Of a DNA stretch of 64,000 bases, positions 34,718 to 44,153 are shown in pieces. This stretch comes from Neiella marina (lineage in GTDB: Bacteria; Pseudomonadota; Gammaproteobacteria; Enterobacterales; Neiellaceae): assembly GCF_002165625.1 (NCBI RefSeq), contig NZ_NGNS01000015.1:1-64000 (forward strand). The letters run 5' to 3'. The notes beneath the pieces are model-generated. The model was not told the origin of the DNA and searched no databases. It saw only the letters and a list, made by a program, of their open reading frames with translations. The position numbers and the translations under genes were made by a program. How positions within the stretch are numbered: the stretch's first letter is position 1; the number at the start of each line of letters is the position of its first letter.

Positions 34718-35926
34718 TTAGACCAAATCGAAACCTGGTTCTTCAATCACTTGCCATGGCAAACCGTACTGGTTCATGTCGGCCATGAATGGGTCTGGAT
34801 CTAACTGCTCCATGTTCCACACCCCTGCTTTCAGCCACTTGCCTTCAATCATCATTTTGGCGCCGATCATCGCCGGTACACCTGTGGTGTATGAGATTGC
34901 TTGCGACTGCACTTCACCGTAACAGTCTTGGTGATCTTTGATGTTGTAAACGTAGACCGTGCGTTCTTTACCGTCTTTAATGCCTTTGACCACACAACCA
35001 ATGCAGGTCTTGCCTTTGGTGCGCGGGCCAAGGGTTGATGGGTCAGGGAGCAGCTGTTTTAGGAACTGAATTGGCACGATTTCAGTACCATTGAAGTTCA
35101 CTGGTTCAATACCGGTCATGCCGACGTTGCCCAGCACTTCCAAGTGCTTGAGGTAACTATCGCCAAAGCTCATCCAGAATTGCGCTTTGTTCAGTGTTGG
35201 GTAGTGCTTGGTCAGCGATTCCAGCTCTTCGTGATACATCCGATAGATGTTGTAGGTGCCAACGCCATCGGGGCAAGTGAACTCCTGCTTAAGCGACATG
35301 GCAGGCGTTTCAACAAACGCTCCGTCTTGCCAATGGCGACACTCAGCTGTTACTTCGCGAATATTGATTTCTGGATTGAAGTTAGTGGCGAATGGATAGC
35401 CGTGATCGCCACCGTTGACGTCAATGATATCCAGCGTATGAATCTCATCGAAGTAGTGTTTCGCCGCGTAAGCAGTAAACATGTTGGTGGCGCCTGGATC
35501 AAAGCCAGAGCCCAATAGCGCCATCAATCCTGCTTTTTCGAACTTCTCTTGATAGGCCCACTGCCACTTGTATTCGAACTTAGCGGTATCGAGTGGCTCG
35601 TAGTTGGCGGTGTCCATGTAGTGAGTGCCGGTTTCTAAACAGGCATCCATAATGGTCAGATCCTGATAGGGCAAAGCAACATTGATCACCATGAATGGCT
35701 TCAACTTGTTAATCAGTGCCACCAGCTCAGGTACATTGTCAGCATCAACTTGAGCGGTTTCGATGTCACGGCCGTAATTGGCTTTAACTTGCTCAGCGAT
35801 GGTTTTACATTTCGATTCAGTGCGGCTAGCCAGCACGATTTCGCTGAAAACTTCTGGCACTTGCGCACATTTGTGGGTGACAACTTGGCCAACGCCGCCG
35901 GCACCAATAATTAATACTTTGGACAT
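34718..35926 (-). CDS. Carboxy(nor)spermidine dehydrogenase (saccharopine dehydrogenase family)
   Basis: NADPH-dependent enzyme (402 residues) that condenses putrescine (or diaminopropane) with aspartate semialdehyde to carboxy(nor)spermidine. It has the Rossmann loop VLIIGAGGVGQVVTHKCAQ, VINVALPYQDLTIMDACLETGTHYMDTA, LLGSGFDPGATNMFTAYA and the C-terminal GVPAMIGAKMMIEG. AGGA precedes the ATG; speA ends 10 bases upstream. With nspC it forms the alternative spermidine route that needs no SAM decarboxylase. Confidence 0.93.
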   Translation of the reverse strand: MSKVLIIGAGGVGQVVTHKCAQVPEVFSEIVLASRTESKCKTIAEQVKANYGRDIETAQVDADNVPELVALINKLKPFMVINVALPYQDLTIMDACLETGTHYMDTANYEPLDTAKFEYKWQWAYQEKFEKAGLMALLGSGFDPGATNMFTAYAAKHYFDEIHTLDIIDVNGGDHGYPFATNFNPEINIREVTAECRHWQDGAFVETPAMSLKQEFTCPDGVGTYNIYRMYHEELESLTKHYPTLNKAQFWMSFGDSYLKHLEVLGNVGMTGIEPVNFNGTEIVPIQFLKQLLPDPSTLGPRTKGKTCIGCVVKGIKDGKERTVYVYNIKDHQDCYGEVQSQAISYTTGVPAMIGAKMMIEGKWLKAGVWNMEQLDPDPFMADMNQYGLPWQVIEEPGFDLV

Positions 35927-35936
35927 GTCGGTATCC

Positions 35937-37862
35937 TTAATAGTGTTCTTCTTCGTAGTATGTGTAGCCTTGCATACTGGCGTTGAAGGCTTTCATCATT
36001 TGTTGCCGCTCACGGACCGTGATCCGCCCTTCCCTGACGGCGCGCTCCGCAGTTTTACGGTAACGCTCCAGCATTTCTTTTGGCTGGTATTCCACATAAC
36101 TCAGGACATCAGCGATGGTATCGCCTTGAATTTCTTTGACGAAATCATAGCTACCATCGCTATTGAGGCGAACACTCACAACATGAGTATCGCCAAACAA
36201 ATTGTGTAAGTCGCCCAAGGTTTCTTGATAGGCGCCGACCAAGAAAACCCCAAGGTAATAATCTTCGCCACGCTTTAATTCATGCAGCGGCAAGGTGTTT
36301 TTAGCGCCGGTCCAGGGATCGATAAAGCGGTCAATCTTGCCATCGCAATCGCAGGTAATATCCGCCAATACCGCCTGACGGGTTGGCTCCTCATCCAAGC
36401 GATGAATCGGCATCACGGGGAATAATTGCTCGATTGCCCAGATATCTGGCAGCGATTGAAATAGGCTGAAGTTGCCGTAATAGATATCTGCAAGAGATTC
36501 ACGCAAGCCTTCCATGTCCGATGGAATTCGCGGCATCTGGTCAAGAATGTCGGCGATCTTATGGAGAATGTCGAGAAACAGGTTTTCAGCAATTGAACGC
36601 GTGCGCAGATCAATCTGGCCACGTTTGAACAGCTCTCTGATTTCCTGACGGTGGAAATGAGCGTCATTAAAGCACTCTTGCACTCGTTGCGGTCGCAAGT
36701 AGGTCAAGATATCGCGCATGTGACGCAACTGCTGATGCTCATTTTCAGTCTGCTCTGGCAGGTTGGTCGGCTCAAAGGTATTCACATCAAGAATGTTGAA
36801 CAGCAGCATTGACGAATAAGCCACTGTTGCCCGGCCTGATTCAGTCACAATAGTTGGATGAGCGATGCCATACTGATCCATCGTCGTTTTAATACTATCG
36901 ACAATATCTTCGCAATACTCTTCTAGGCTGTAATTGCGGCTCTGACCGTCTGTCGAACGCGCGCCGGTGTAATCGACTGCTAAGCCACCACCGAGATCAA
37001 TGTAGGAAAGCGCCGCGCCTTCTTTGATCAGGTCGGCATAAAAGCGACATGCTTCGACCACACCGGAGCGAATTTCACGGATATTCGGAATCTGCGAGCC
37101 CAAGTGACAATGCAGCAACTCCAAACAATCGAGCATGTCGTTCTGCTTCAGTTCATCAACCACATCAATAAGCTGGGTTGTACTTAAGCCAAACACGCCG
37201 CGATCGCCGCTGGTGGTGTTCCAATGACCACTGACCTTAGTCGTCATCTTGACCCGCACACCAATGCGAGGGCGAATACCGAGAGCTTTGCTGCGCTCGA
37301 TAATAATTGGTAACTCAGAGGGCGTTTCAAGGACAAAGAAACAGTTAAAGCCGACCTTGTTGGCATGCAAACCAAGCTCGACAAACTCTGGATCTTTGTA
37401 TCCGTTACAAACGATTAAACTGCCGGGTTCTTCCAAGGTCGCCAGTACCGCAATCATCTCTGCCTTACTACCGACTTCAAAACCATGTTGGTAGCGAGCA
37501 CCAAATGCAGCGATTTCTTCAACCACCTGCGCTTGCTGATTAACTTTGATCGGATAAACGCCACGGTACTTGTTTTGGTAGCCACAAACGTTGATGGCAC
37601 GAGCAAACGCCTCATTGAGACGAAACAGCTGAGCATCGAGAATGTTTTCGATCCGTAACAGCACCGGCATTGATAAATCGCGCTCAGCAATCCCCTGAAC
37701 GATGTCCATCAATGGCACTTCGGTGTTCAATGTTTTGGCAGTGACAAAGCCGTCTTGATTATAACCAAAGTAGTCATTGCCCCACCGCTCGACGCTGTAT
37801 AATTCAGCCGATTGTGCAGTGGTCCATTGGCCAGAAGAATTCAATTTCTCGTTACCTTCCAA
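35937..37862 (-). CDS. speA: Biosynthetic arginine decarboxylase
   Basis: PLP enzyme converting arginine to agmatine. It has about 641 residues: ELYSVERWGNDYFGYN near the start, the PLP lysine in YPIKVNQQAQVVEE, LELLHCHLGSQIPNIREI, YIDLGGGLAVDY and VTESGRATVAYSSMLLFN. The start is uncertain: the frame is open to a TTG at 37973, but a TTG at 37862 has GGAG at good spacing and fits the family N terminus; another TTG is at 37844. First gene of the polyamine operon. Confidence 0.93.
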   Translation of the reverse strand: MEGNEKLNSSGQWTTAQSAELYSVERWGNDYFGYNQDGFVTAKTLNTEVPLMDIVQGIAERDLSMPVLLRIENILDAQLFRLNEAFARAINVCGYQNKYRGVYPIKVNQQAQVVEEIAAFGARYQHGFEVGSKAEMIAVLATLEEPGSLIVCNGYKDPEFVELGLHANKVGFNCFFVLETPSELPIIIERSKALGIRPRIGVRVKMTTKVSGHWNTTSGDRGVFGLSTTQLIDVVDELKQNDMLDCLELLHCHLGSQIPNIREIRSGVVEACRFYADLIKEGAALSYIDLGGGLAVDYTGARSTDGQSRNYSLEEYCEDIVDSIKTTMDQYGIAHPTIVTESGRATVAYSSMLLFNILDVNTFEPTNLPEQTENEHQQLRHMRDILTYLRPQRVQECFNDAHFHRQEIRELFKRGQIDLRTRSIAENLFLDILHKIADILDQMPRIPSDMEGLRESLADIYYGNFSLFQSLPDIWAIEQLFPVMPIHRLDEEPTRQAVLADITCDCDGKIDRFIDPWTGAKNTLPLHELKRGEDYYLGVFLVGAYQETLGDLHNLFGDTHVVSVRLNSDGSYDFVKEIQGDTIADVLSYVEYQPKEMLERYRKTAERAVREGRITVRERQQMMKAFNASMQGYTYYEEEHY

Positions 37863-38124
37863 CGCATGCTCTCCAGTGTTTAGTTTGTGTCCAGCCGCTG
37901 TTTGTGGCTCATTTTTTGGGCGAGCAATTTTGCCGTAAAAATCCCATTGAATCCACAATAATTTAACAACCAAATTTCCATATATAATTCAAAAAGTTAA
38001 ACAGCATTAATAGGTATTAGGAATCATTGACGTCGAGCCATGAATGAGATGAATGGAAGGTGTTTTCTGGTATTGCCCATGCGGTTAGCGCCATGACAAA
38101 AAGGAAACAATACATGACAACCAA

Positions 38125-39840
38125 TCAGGCGATTTGGTTAGCTTTGCGGTACGGGCCAACGTAGTCAAAGATGCGATATTCCACTCGCCAGTGTTTGCGC
38201 ACTTGGCGGGCAATGACAAAGTCTGGTGCCACTCTTTGGTGGATGGTATTGGCAACTTGTTCGACACTGTCCACTGCCTGCTGTTGACCATCGTGAGTCC
38301 GACAAAACTCATTGGCAAAGAAACCACGCTGTTTGGCAGATGACCAATCAAATCGCTCCGAAAGCTCCGCGCCATCTTCGTCGTGATAACTCAGTCGCAA
38401 GGTATCGCCATCAACTGTTGCAGACATCCCCGCGCAACGGATCACCATGCGGTCTTTGAGGTTCAATGCCTGTCGGAGCTTATCGTCCGGGTCAATTAGC
38501 ATTTCGCCACATTGGTGACATTGGCGCGCGGCAATATCATTTTCAGCATTGCAATGACCACATTGTTTGAATTGAAAGCGAAACTGGCACTGTTGTAGGC
38601 CATCGTCAGTCTCGACTAAACCTTGGCAACGGCGCCCATGATGTTCCACGATGTCACCATCGGCATCGGTAATGCCCCAGAATAAGTTGCCAAAACCACA
38701 GCTAGGACACGGCACTTGCACTAGCTCACTATTCGGGTGGGGCTTTGGTGCGCCGATTTCTGGTTGGTGTAAGTCGTAACCGTTACCGGCGTAGTCAACG
38801 ACTAAACAGTCCTGTTTGCCTTGGGCTAAGCGCAATCCTCTGCCAACAATTTGTTGATACAAACTGACCGACTCGGTGCGGCGCAGAATCGCAATAAAGT
38901 CGACATGCGGCGCATCAAAACCGGTTGTCAAAACTGCCACATTGACCAGATATTTCAGCTGTCGAAGTTTGAATTGGGCAATCAGCTCATCGCGTTCTTT
39001 GACTGCTGTTGCTCCGGTAATCAACGCCGTCTCGCCATCGGGTAATTGCTCGGCAACCTCATGGGCATGAGCAACTGTGGCAGCAAAAATCATCACCCCT
39101 TGGCGCGATTGCGCAAGCTCAACAATATGCTGACACACGGCTTGGGTAATGCGTGGCGACTTCGCTAAATAGGCATCAAGATCGCTTTCGGTATACGCCG
39201 CCGGCAAGTCATCCCATTGGTAGCGAGCGGCTGGCGCATCAATCATCAACGGCGGAGTTAAAAACTGGCGTTTGATCAACTGTCGCAATGGCAATTCAAA
39301 AATGCAGCGACGAAATGGCGTTTGGTGCTCGGTGCGAACAAAACCATGGTAGTGCTGCTGATAAATCCAACCTTTATCCAACCGATAAGGCGTGGCGGTC
39401 AAACCCAGCACTTTCAATTGCGGATTGACCTGCTTTAAATGGTTAATGACTTTGAGGTACTGACTATCTTCGTCATCACTAACGCGATGACATTCATCGA
39501 TAATAATCAGCGAGTAGAAGCCATTAAACTCATCAAGGTTGCGACTGAGCGATTGAATACTGGCAAACGTCACCGGCAGATCGGATTCCTTACGACCAAG
39601 TCCGGCGGCAAAGATCCCCGATTCAAACCCCAAGGCTTGAAACTTCGCCTGATTCTGCTCGACCAGCTCTTTAACATGGGCCAATACCAAGATCGGGTAG
39701 CGAGCTAGTCGCGCTAACTCTGCAATAACTAAGCTTTTGCCGGCGCCTGTCGGCAACACAATGACGGCTGCTTCATCAGTTTGACGGAAGTGACGCAGTA
39801 CGGCATCAACGGCATCTTGTTGGTAATCGCGAAGTTTCAT
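38125..39840 (-). CDS. radD: RadD-like DEAD/DEAH-box helicase
   Basis: Superfamily 2 helicase of 571 residues, closely resembling E. coli RadD (YejH), which acts in double-strand-break repair. Order: Q-like LRDYQQDAVDAVLRHF, motif I VLPTGAGKSLVIAELAR, LVLAHVKELVEQN, motif II IIIDECHR (DECH), motif III GLTATPYRLDKGWIYQ, then VGRGLRLAQGKQDCLVVDY. Four-Cys zinc-ribbon-like motifs (CPSCGFGN, CGHCNAEND...CHQCGEML) follow. Start chosen at MKLRDYQQ; ten more codons are open upstream. Confidence 0.92.
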   Translation of the reverse strand: MKLRDYQQDAVDAVLRHFRQTDEAAVIVLPTGAGKSLVIAELARLARYPILVLAHVKELVEQNQAKFQALGFESGIFAAGLGRKESDLPVTFASIQSLSRNLDEFNGFYSLIIIDECHRVSDDEDSQYLKVINHLKQVNPQLKVLGLTATPYRLDKGWIYQQHYHGFVRTEHQTPFRRCIFELPLRQLIKRQFLTPPLMIDAPAARYQWDDLPAAYTESDLDAYLAKSPRITQAVCQHIVELAQSRQGVMIFAATVAHAHEVAEQLPDGETALITGATAVKERDELIAQFKLRQLKYLVNVAVLTTGFDAPHVDFIAILRRTESVSLYQQIVGRGLRLAQGKQDCLVVDYAGNGYDLHQPEIGAPKPHPNSELVQVPCPSCGFGNLFWGITDADGDIVEHHGRRCQGLVETDDGLQQCQFRFQFKQCGHCNAENDIAARQCHQCGEMLIDPDDKLRQALNLKDRMVIRCAGMSATVDGDTLRLSYHDEDGAELSERFDWSSAKQRGFFANEFCRTHDGQQQAVDSVEQVANTIHQRVAPDFVIARQVRKHWRVEYRIFDYVGPYRKANQIA

Positions 39841-39860
39841 CTTGGGCTCTGTGGACACAA

Positions 39861-39885
39861 AAACGCCCAACTGAGTTGGGCGTTT
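39861..39885 (-). terminator. Terminator of the YebC/YeeN gene
   Basis: AAACGCCCAAC, loop TGA, GTTGGGCGTTT is a perfect 11-bp stem. It lies 24 bases after the stop of the minus-strand gene; the T-run (TTTTTGTG) is short. Confidence 0.75.
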
Positions 39886-39909
39886 AGTCAGCTCGAAGTT
39901 TGGTCAACT

Positions 39910-40632
39910 TTATGCTGGTAACTCTGCATTGTGGTAGACGTTTTGAACATCATCACAATCTTCCAACATGGCAATGAATTTTTCGAACACTTCAACGTCA
40001 TCACCTTCAACCGCGGTGTAAGTTTGAGGCACGAAGCTAATCTCTTCGACGTCAAACTCAATGCCATCAAAGGCGTCTGTCAGTGCCGTTTTGACGTTGT
40101 AGAATTCATTCGCTGGAGCAAACACAGTGACTTTGCCGTCTTCAACTTCGATGTCATTGGCATCGGCATCGGCCATCATTAGCGCTTCCAATACCGTATC
40201 TTCATCGTCACCATCAAAGACAAATACTGATAGATGATCGAACATGTGGGCGACGGCGCCTGGCGAACCAATTTTTGAATTGGTTTTCTTAAAGCACAAG
40301 CCGACTTCCATGTAAGTGCGATTGCCGTTATCGGTCAAGCAATCGACGATGACCATGCAGTTACCCGGACCAAAGCCTTCATAACGAGCAGTTTCGTAGT
40401 TTTCGTCGGCACCGCCTTGGGCTTTTTCTAACGCGCGCTCAATAACATGGGTTGGTACCTGATCTTTTTTCGCACCATCGATTAAGCGACGTAGGGCCAA
40501 ATTACCATCCGGATCAGCGCCACCGTTTTTAGCACAAACATAAATCTCTTTGCCGTACTTGGAGTACACCTTGGTTTTTGCCGCAGCCGTTTTGGCCATT
40601 GATTCCTTGCGGTTTTGATACGCTCTGCCCAT
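39910..40632 (-). CDS. YebC/PmpR family protein, YeeN-like
   Basis: A 240-residue member of the YebC/TACO1 family. It has [79 protein letters not shown] and [15 protein letters not shown]. The atypical N terminus resembles E. coli YeeN rather than YebC. Family members bind DNA or help ribosomes translate difficult (for example polyproline) stretches. Monocistronic. Confidence 0.9.
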   Translation of the reverse strand: MGRAYQNRKESMAKTAAAKTKVYSKYGKEIYVCAKNGGADPDGNLALRRLIDGAKKDQVPTHVIERALEKAQGGADENYETARYEGFGPGNCMVIVDCLTDNGNRTYMEVGLCFKKTNSKIGSPGAVAHMFDHLSVFVFDGDDEDTVLEALMMADADANDIEVEDGKVTVFAPANEFYNVKTALTDAFDGIEFDVEEISFVPQTYTAVEGDDVEVFEKFIAMLEDCDDVQNVYHNAELPA

Positions 40633-40793
40633 GACAATCGCTCTTTAATGAATAGGTGAAAAAATGCTGGCGCGAATTCTAACCCGTTCTTTCACGCAAG
40701 TGCCAGCCTAGATAAGGCTGAACAGTGCTTTTATCAAGTGCTTTTGACGAAGCTCATGCTCTGCTCCAACACTACGTTGGATCTGCTGAACGG

Positions 40794-42761
40794 TTAACCA
40801 AGTTTGGCATCGTGTCGTTGCGGAAGTGGCAATGGCATTCTCATGATGAACTCAACACCATCGCCGACGTCACTGTGAACTTCAATAGTGCCGCCAAGCT
40901 TCTGGCTAACCACGTTATAAACAATGTGCAGCCCTAGCCCGGTGCCGCCAGAGGTGCGTTGAGTGGTAAAGAAGGGGTCAAATATTCGCGGTAGTGTGAC
41001 GGCATCAATACCGCGGCCGTCATCTCGGTATTTAAGTAGCAATTGTTGATCATGGACCTCGAAACAAATATTGATATGGTGATGCTTGTCTCGATAGAAG
41101 CCATGTTTGAGCGAGTTCATAATCAGATTGGTCAGCACCTGACTGTAGGCCCCCGGATAGCTATCGAGCACAAGCGTTTCGTCACCATCAACATCAATGT
41201 CGAGTTGGTAGCCTTTGAGTTCAGGTTGCAGGCTTTTAATCAGGCTATTGACGTATTCGAGCAAACCGAATTTGCGTAAGTGTTCAGAGCTTTGATCGGC
41301 GGCAACCTCCTTAAAGTTACGGATCAGATTTGCGGCCCGTTGTAAATTTGAGCGAACCATTTCGCTGGTTTGAAGCGTGCTAGTAACGTATTCCTGCAGA
41401 CGCCTTTTGGTTAAACTCTCCTCTTCCACATGGTGTTCTAAATCTTCAGTTTGCCGCTCAAGCAACGTTGCCGCTGTTACCGCCACTCCAACTGGGGTAT
41501 TTATTTCGTGTGCGACACCAGCAACTAGCTGACCAAGCTGGGACATTTTTTCTGCCTCCACTAATTGCGTTTGAGTCGCTTTGAGCTGCTCCATCGTATG
41601 ACGAAGCTCCTCATTGGTATTCTGCAGCTCAAACGTGCGCTCTTTCACTCGTTGCTCCAACTGATGCTGGTCATCGACAATGCGTTGTGCCATCTGCTCC
41701 AGCACATAGGCCATTTGTTGCAACTCTCGGAAAGACAATTTCAGCGACTTGTTGCTGTAGTCTCCAGAGGCATAGCTGGAAACCAGTTGATTAACGACCA
41801 TGATGGGGTGGACTAAGTAGCGTGACCCGATATACGCGGCACTGCCAAAAATGATGATCAAGCCCACCACAATTGCCCACAATTCGGTGCGCAACGCCTC
41901 GACTTGTTGTAGCGCCGAGATTCGCTCAACTCCCAACGTCAGTTCAATGGTTGCATCAGTATGCTCTACTTCCAAAGGCACCTTGAGTTGCAAATGACGA
42001 TCGAGCATCTCGCGATCTAATGTGGTTTTCAGCACGCTAGCGCCATTCATCGTCACGTCGAGGATTGAAATCCCCATATCTTCGGCATAAGCCAGTCGTT
42101 GTTCGGCGGTCTGCAACAAGCTATGCACGGGGATCAGCACCACCAATGCACCCACTAACTCGTGCATTTCTTCTTTGTCAGCGGCGGACATCCAAAGTGG
42201 CGACAACACCATGAATAAGTGGTCGCTCGCCAGCTCAATTTGATGTTGTGGGTCACGCGACTGTAACTGATAGATTCGATCGACAAATCGGCCGTGATCG
42301 ATGTCCAGCACATCGGCATTGATACCAGAGCGGTCGTTAAAGAAGGAATCAAGCTGAGGAGCTATCGGATCCAACTCCAGCAACTCTAATGAGGTTGGTG
42401 CCACCTCAACTGGCCACCCAAGCGCATCGACAATTAGCAAACCAAATGCCGAGGGGTGGATTTGTCGGATTTTCTCCAGCTTTTGCTGCGCTTTGGCGCC
42501 AAAAGCGCCAGTATAAGCGGCGTAAATAATGTCAGGATCTGAACTGAGTTGCTCAATGGTGGCAAACAACAATTGGTAGTCCCGTTCAACATCATTGGTG
42601 AGGAATTGGGCAACTTGCTCCAGCGCTCCAACGGTGGCTGTTTGCGAGACGGTTCTGAAGCGCTCAATCAAATAGCTCGCCGTTAGTAGACAAGGAACAA
42701 GGGCTGCGGCCAGAATAATGCCGCTTAGTGTTCCGCGCAGTGTCCGCATCCGTTCAAACAT
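40794..42761 (-). CDS. Sensor histidine kinase
   Basis: Membrane kinase of 655 residues. TM1 (about 9-30) and TM2 (about 293-315) bound a large periplasmic sensor region of about 260 residues. A HAMP-like segment and a coiled coil (residues about 375-430) follow. The phosphorylation box is GVAHEINTPVGVA (His about 437), then N box LIMNSLKHGF, G1 RDDGRGID, F and G2 FDPFFTTQRTSGGTGLGLHIV. No response regulator lies nearby. It follows a solute-binding protein gene by 14 bases, so its periplasmic domain may sense that protein. Confidence 0.92.
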   Translation of the reverse strand: MFERMRTLRGTLSGIILAAALVPCLLTASYLIERFRTVSQTATVGALEQVAQFLTNDVERDYQLLFATIEQLSSDPDIIYAAYTGAFGAKAQQKLEKIRQIHPSAFGLLIVDALGWPVEVAPTSLELLELDPIAPQLDSFFNDRSGINADVLDIDHGRFVDRIYQLQSRDPQHQIELASDHLFMVLSPLWMSAADKEEMHELVGALVVLIPVHSLLQTAEQRLAYAEDMGISILDVTMNGASVLKTTLDREMLDRHLQLKVPLEVEHTDATIELTLGVERISALQQVEALRTELWAIVVGLIIIFGSAAYIGSRYLVHPIMVVNQLVSSYASGDYSNKSLKLSFRELQQMAYVLEQMAQRIVDDQHQLEQRVKERTFELQNTNEELRHTMEQLKATQTQLVEAEKMSQLGQLVAGVAHEINTPVGVAVTAATLLERQTEDLEHHVEEESLTKRRLQEYVTSTLQTSEMVRSNLQRAANLIRNFKEVAADQSSEHLRKFGLLEYVNSLIKSLQPELKGYQLDIDVDGDETLVLDSYPGAYSQVLTNLIMNSLKHGFYRDKHHHINICFEVHDQQLLLKYRDDGRGIDAVTLPRIFDPFFTTQRTSGGTGLGLHIVYNVVSQKLGGTIEVHSDVGDGVEFIMRMPLPLPQRHDAKLG

Positions 42762-42775
42762 CTAACCGCAACTCC

Positions 42776-43966
42776 TTAGTCAACCGACTTGAGTGATGCA
42801 CTTTGCGCTTTTTTCAGTTCATGCTCGGAGAATCGCTGCATCAACTGAGTCGCCTGCTCAACAGTGCCATGGCCGCTCATGTAAAGCTCAAAGCCTTTTC
42901 GCATGCCGATCCACGCGGCAGCCATCGCCGGCGTTGGTGGTGCGGCTTTGGCTTGTTTTAATTGTTCGAGCAAGGCTTTCATATTGTCAGTTGCCGATTG
43001 CTGAATATGCTCAACAACCGTCGGGTGAACCGGCAAAGCACCGAGCTCATCATAGAAGCGCTGCTGCATGGTCTGAGATTGCAGATATTGAGCAAAATCA
43101 GTTAATCGCTTGCCCGTTTCACCATCAAAATCTTGGTTTGGAAAAATCAGCACCATACCAGAGAACATAGGTTTCATTGGTCGGCCGTCTATCGAAGGTA
43201 GCAAGGTGACACCGAAGTCTTTAGCGAGGGAATTTGACATGTCCTTGAACGCCCAGTCACCATTGATGACATAAGCAAACTTGCCTGTTTTGAAGTCTTC
43301 AAAACTGCAGTCATAGCCGCAGGAGGAATCGACTAAACCGTCATCAGCGATCTGTTTATAGAAGGTCAGCGCTCGCTGAGTTTCTGGCGTGTTGAGCGTT
43401 ATTTGATTGTCATTGACCGGGAACGCGCCAAAAGCAGGCAAAAAACTGGCGAACCAATACATCTCACCAAACTTCCAACCGATCAGCTTAACTCCTTTGC
43501 TCTCAACCATATCGCGCTGAGCAACTAAATCACGCCAAGTTGTGGCCGGTTTATCGATAAATTTTTTATTGTAAAACAACATTAAATGATTACCGCCCAA
43601 CAACGGCACACCATAACGGCTACCATCATAGGTGGCTAAATTTAACGCAGGTGGCGGCATACCTTCGGCGAAGACGTCATCACCTAACGGTGTTAACCCA
43701 AGGCGTCGGTAGTCACCAATAAAGTCAGCCGGAACCAACGCGACATTTGGCGAATTGCCATCAAAGACCGCTCGCATCAAGTTTGTTTTAAGCTCTCCGG
43801 TTGGCAAAAATGAGACTTTAACCCGAACGCCAGTGGCAGCTTCATATTGCTGGGCCACCTGTGGAAACCAAGCTCTTGCTTCTTCTTTTTGATGCCAAAA
43901 CAACAGCTCCGAGGCCGCACTCGATGCCATCCCAAAATAGACCAGCAAAGTAACCAGAGTCTTCAT
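42776..43966 (-). CDS. Extracellular solute-binding protein (family 1, sugar type)
   Basis: A 396-residue periplasmic binding protein with a signal peptide (MKTLVTLLVYFGMASSAASE). It resembles maltose/oligosaccharide binders: LLFWHQKEEARAWFPQVAQQYEAATGVRVKV, YGVPLLGGNHLMLFYNKKF, GKFAYVINGDWAF. No ABC permease or ATPase gene is near. It is the first gene of a two-gene operon with a sensor kinase, so it more likely acts as a ligand receptor for signalling than for transport. Confidence 0.9.
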   Translation of the reverse strand: MKTLVTLLVYFGMASSAASELLFWHQKEEARAWFPQVAQQYEAATGVRVKVSFLPTGELKTNLMRAVFDGNSPNVALVPADFIGDYRRLGLTPLGDDVFAEGMPPPALNLATYDGSRYGVPLLGGNHLMLFYNKKFIDKPATTWRDLVAQRDMVESKGVKLIGWKFGEMYWFASFLPAFGAFPVNDNQITLNTPETQRALTFYKQIADDGLVDSSCGYDCSFEDFKTGKFAYVINGDWAFKDMSNSLAKDFGVTLLPSIDGRPMKPMFSGMVLIFPNQDFDGETGKRLTDFAQYLQSQTMQQRFYDELGALPVHPTVVEHIQQSATDNMKALLEQLKQAKAAPPTPAMAAAWIGMRKGFELYMSGHGTVEQATQLMQRFSEHELKKAQSASLKSVD

Positions 43967-44153
43967 CTACGGTCCTCAATTCAAAACAGTATTGAATAGA
44001 GTATAGGCACAAGAAACCGGTCCCAAAAATTTTACAAGTGATTTATCTATTGTTTTAACTAGCTATTATTTTCAGCAAAAGCGAACGACCAAGCACCAAC
44101 ACGATTTACCGTGATAAAATCGGCGAACCGAATACCATTGCCCCTAATCACCC

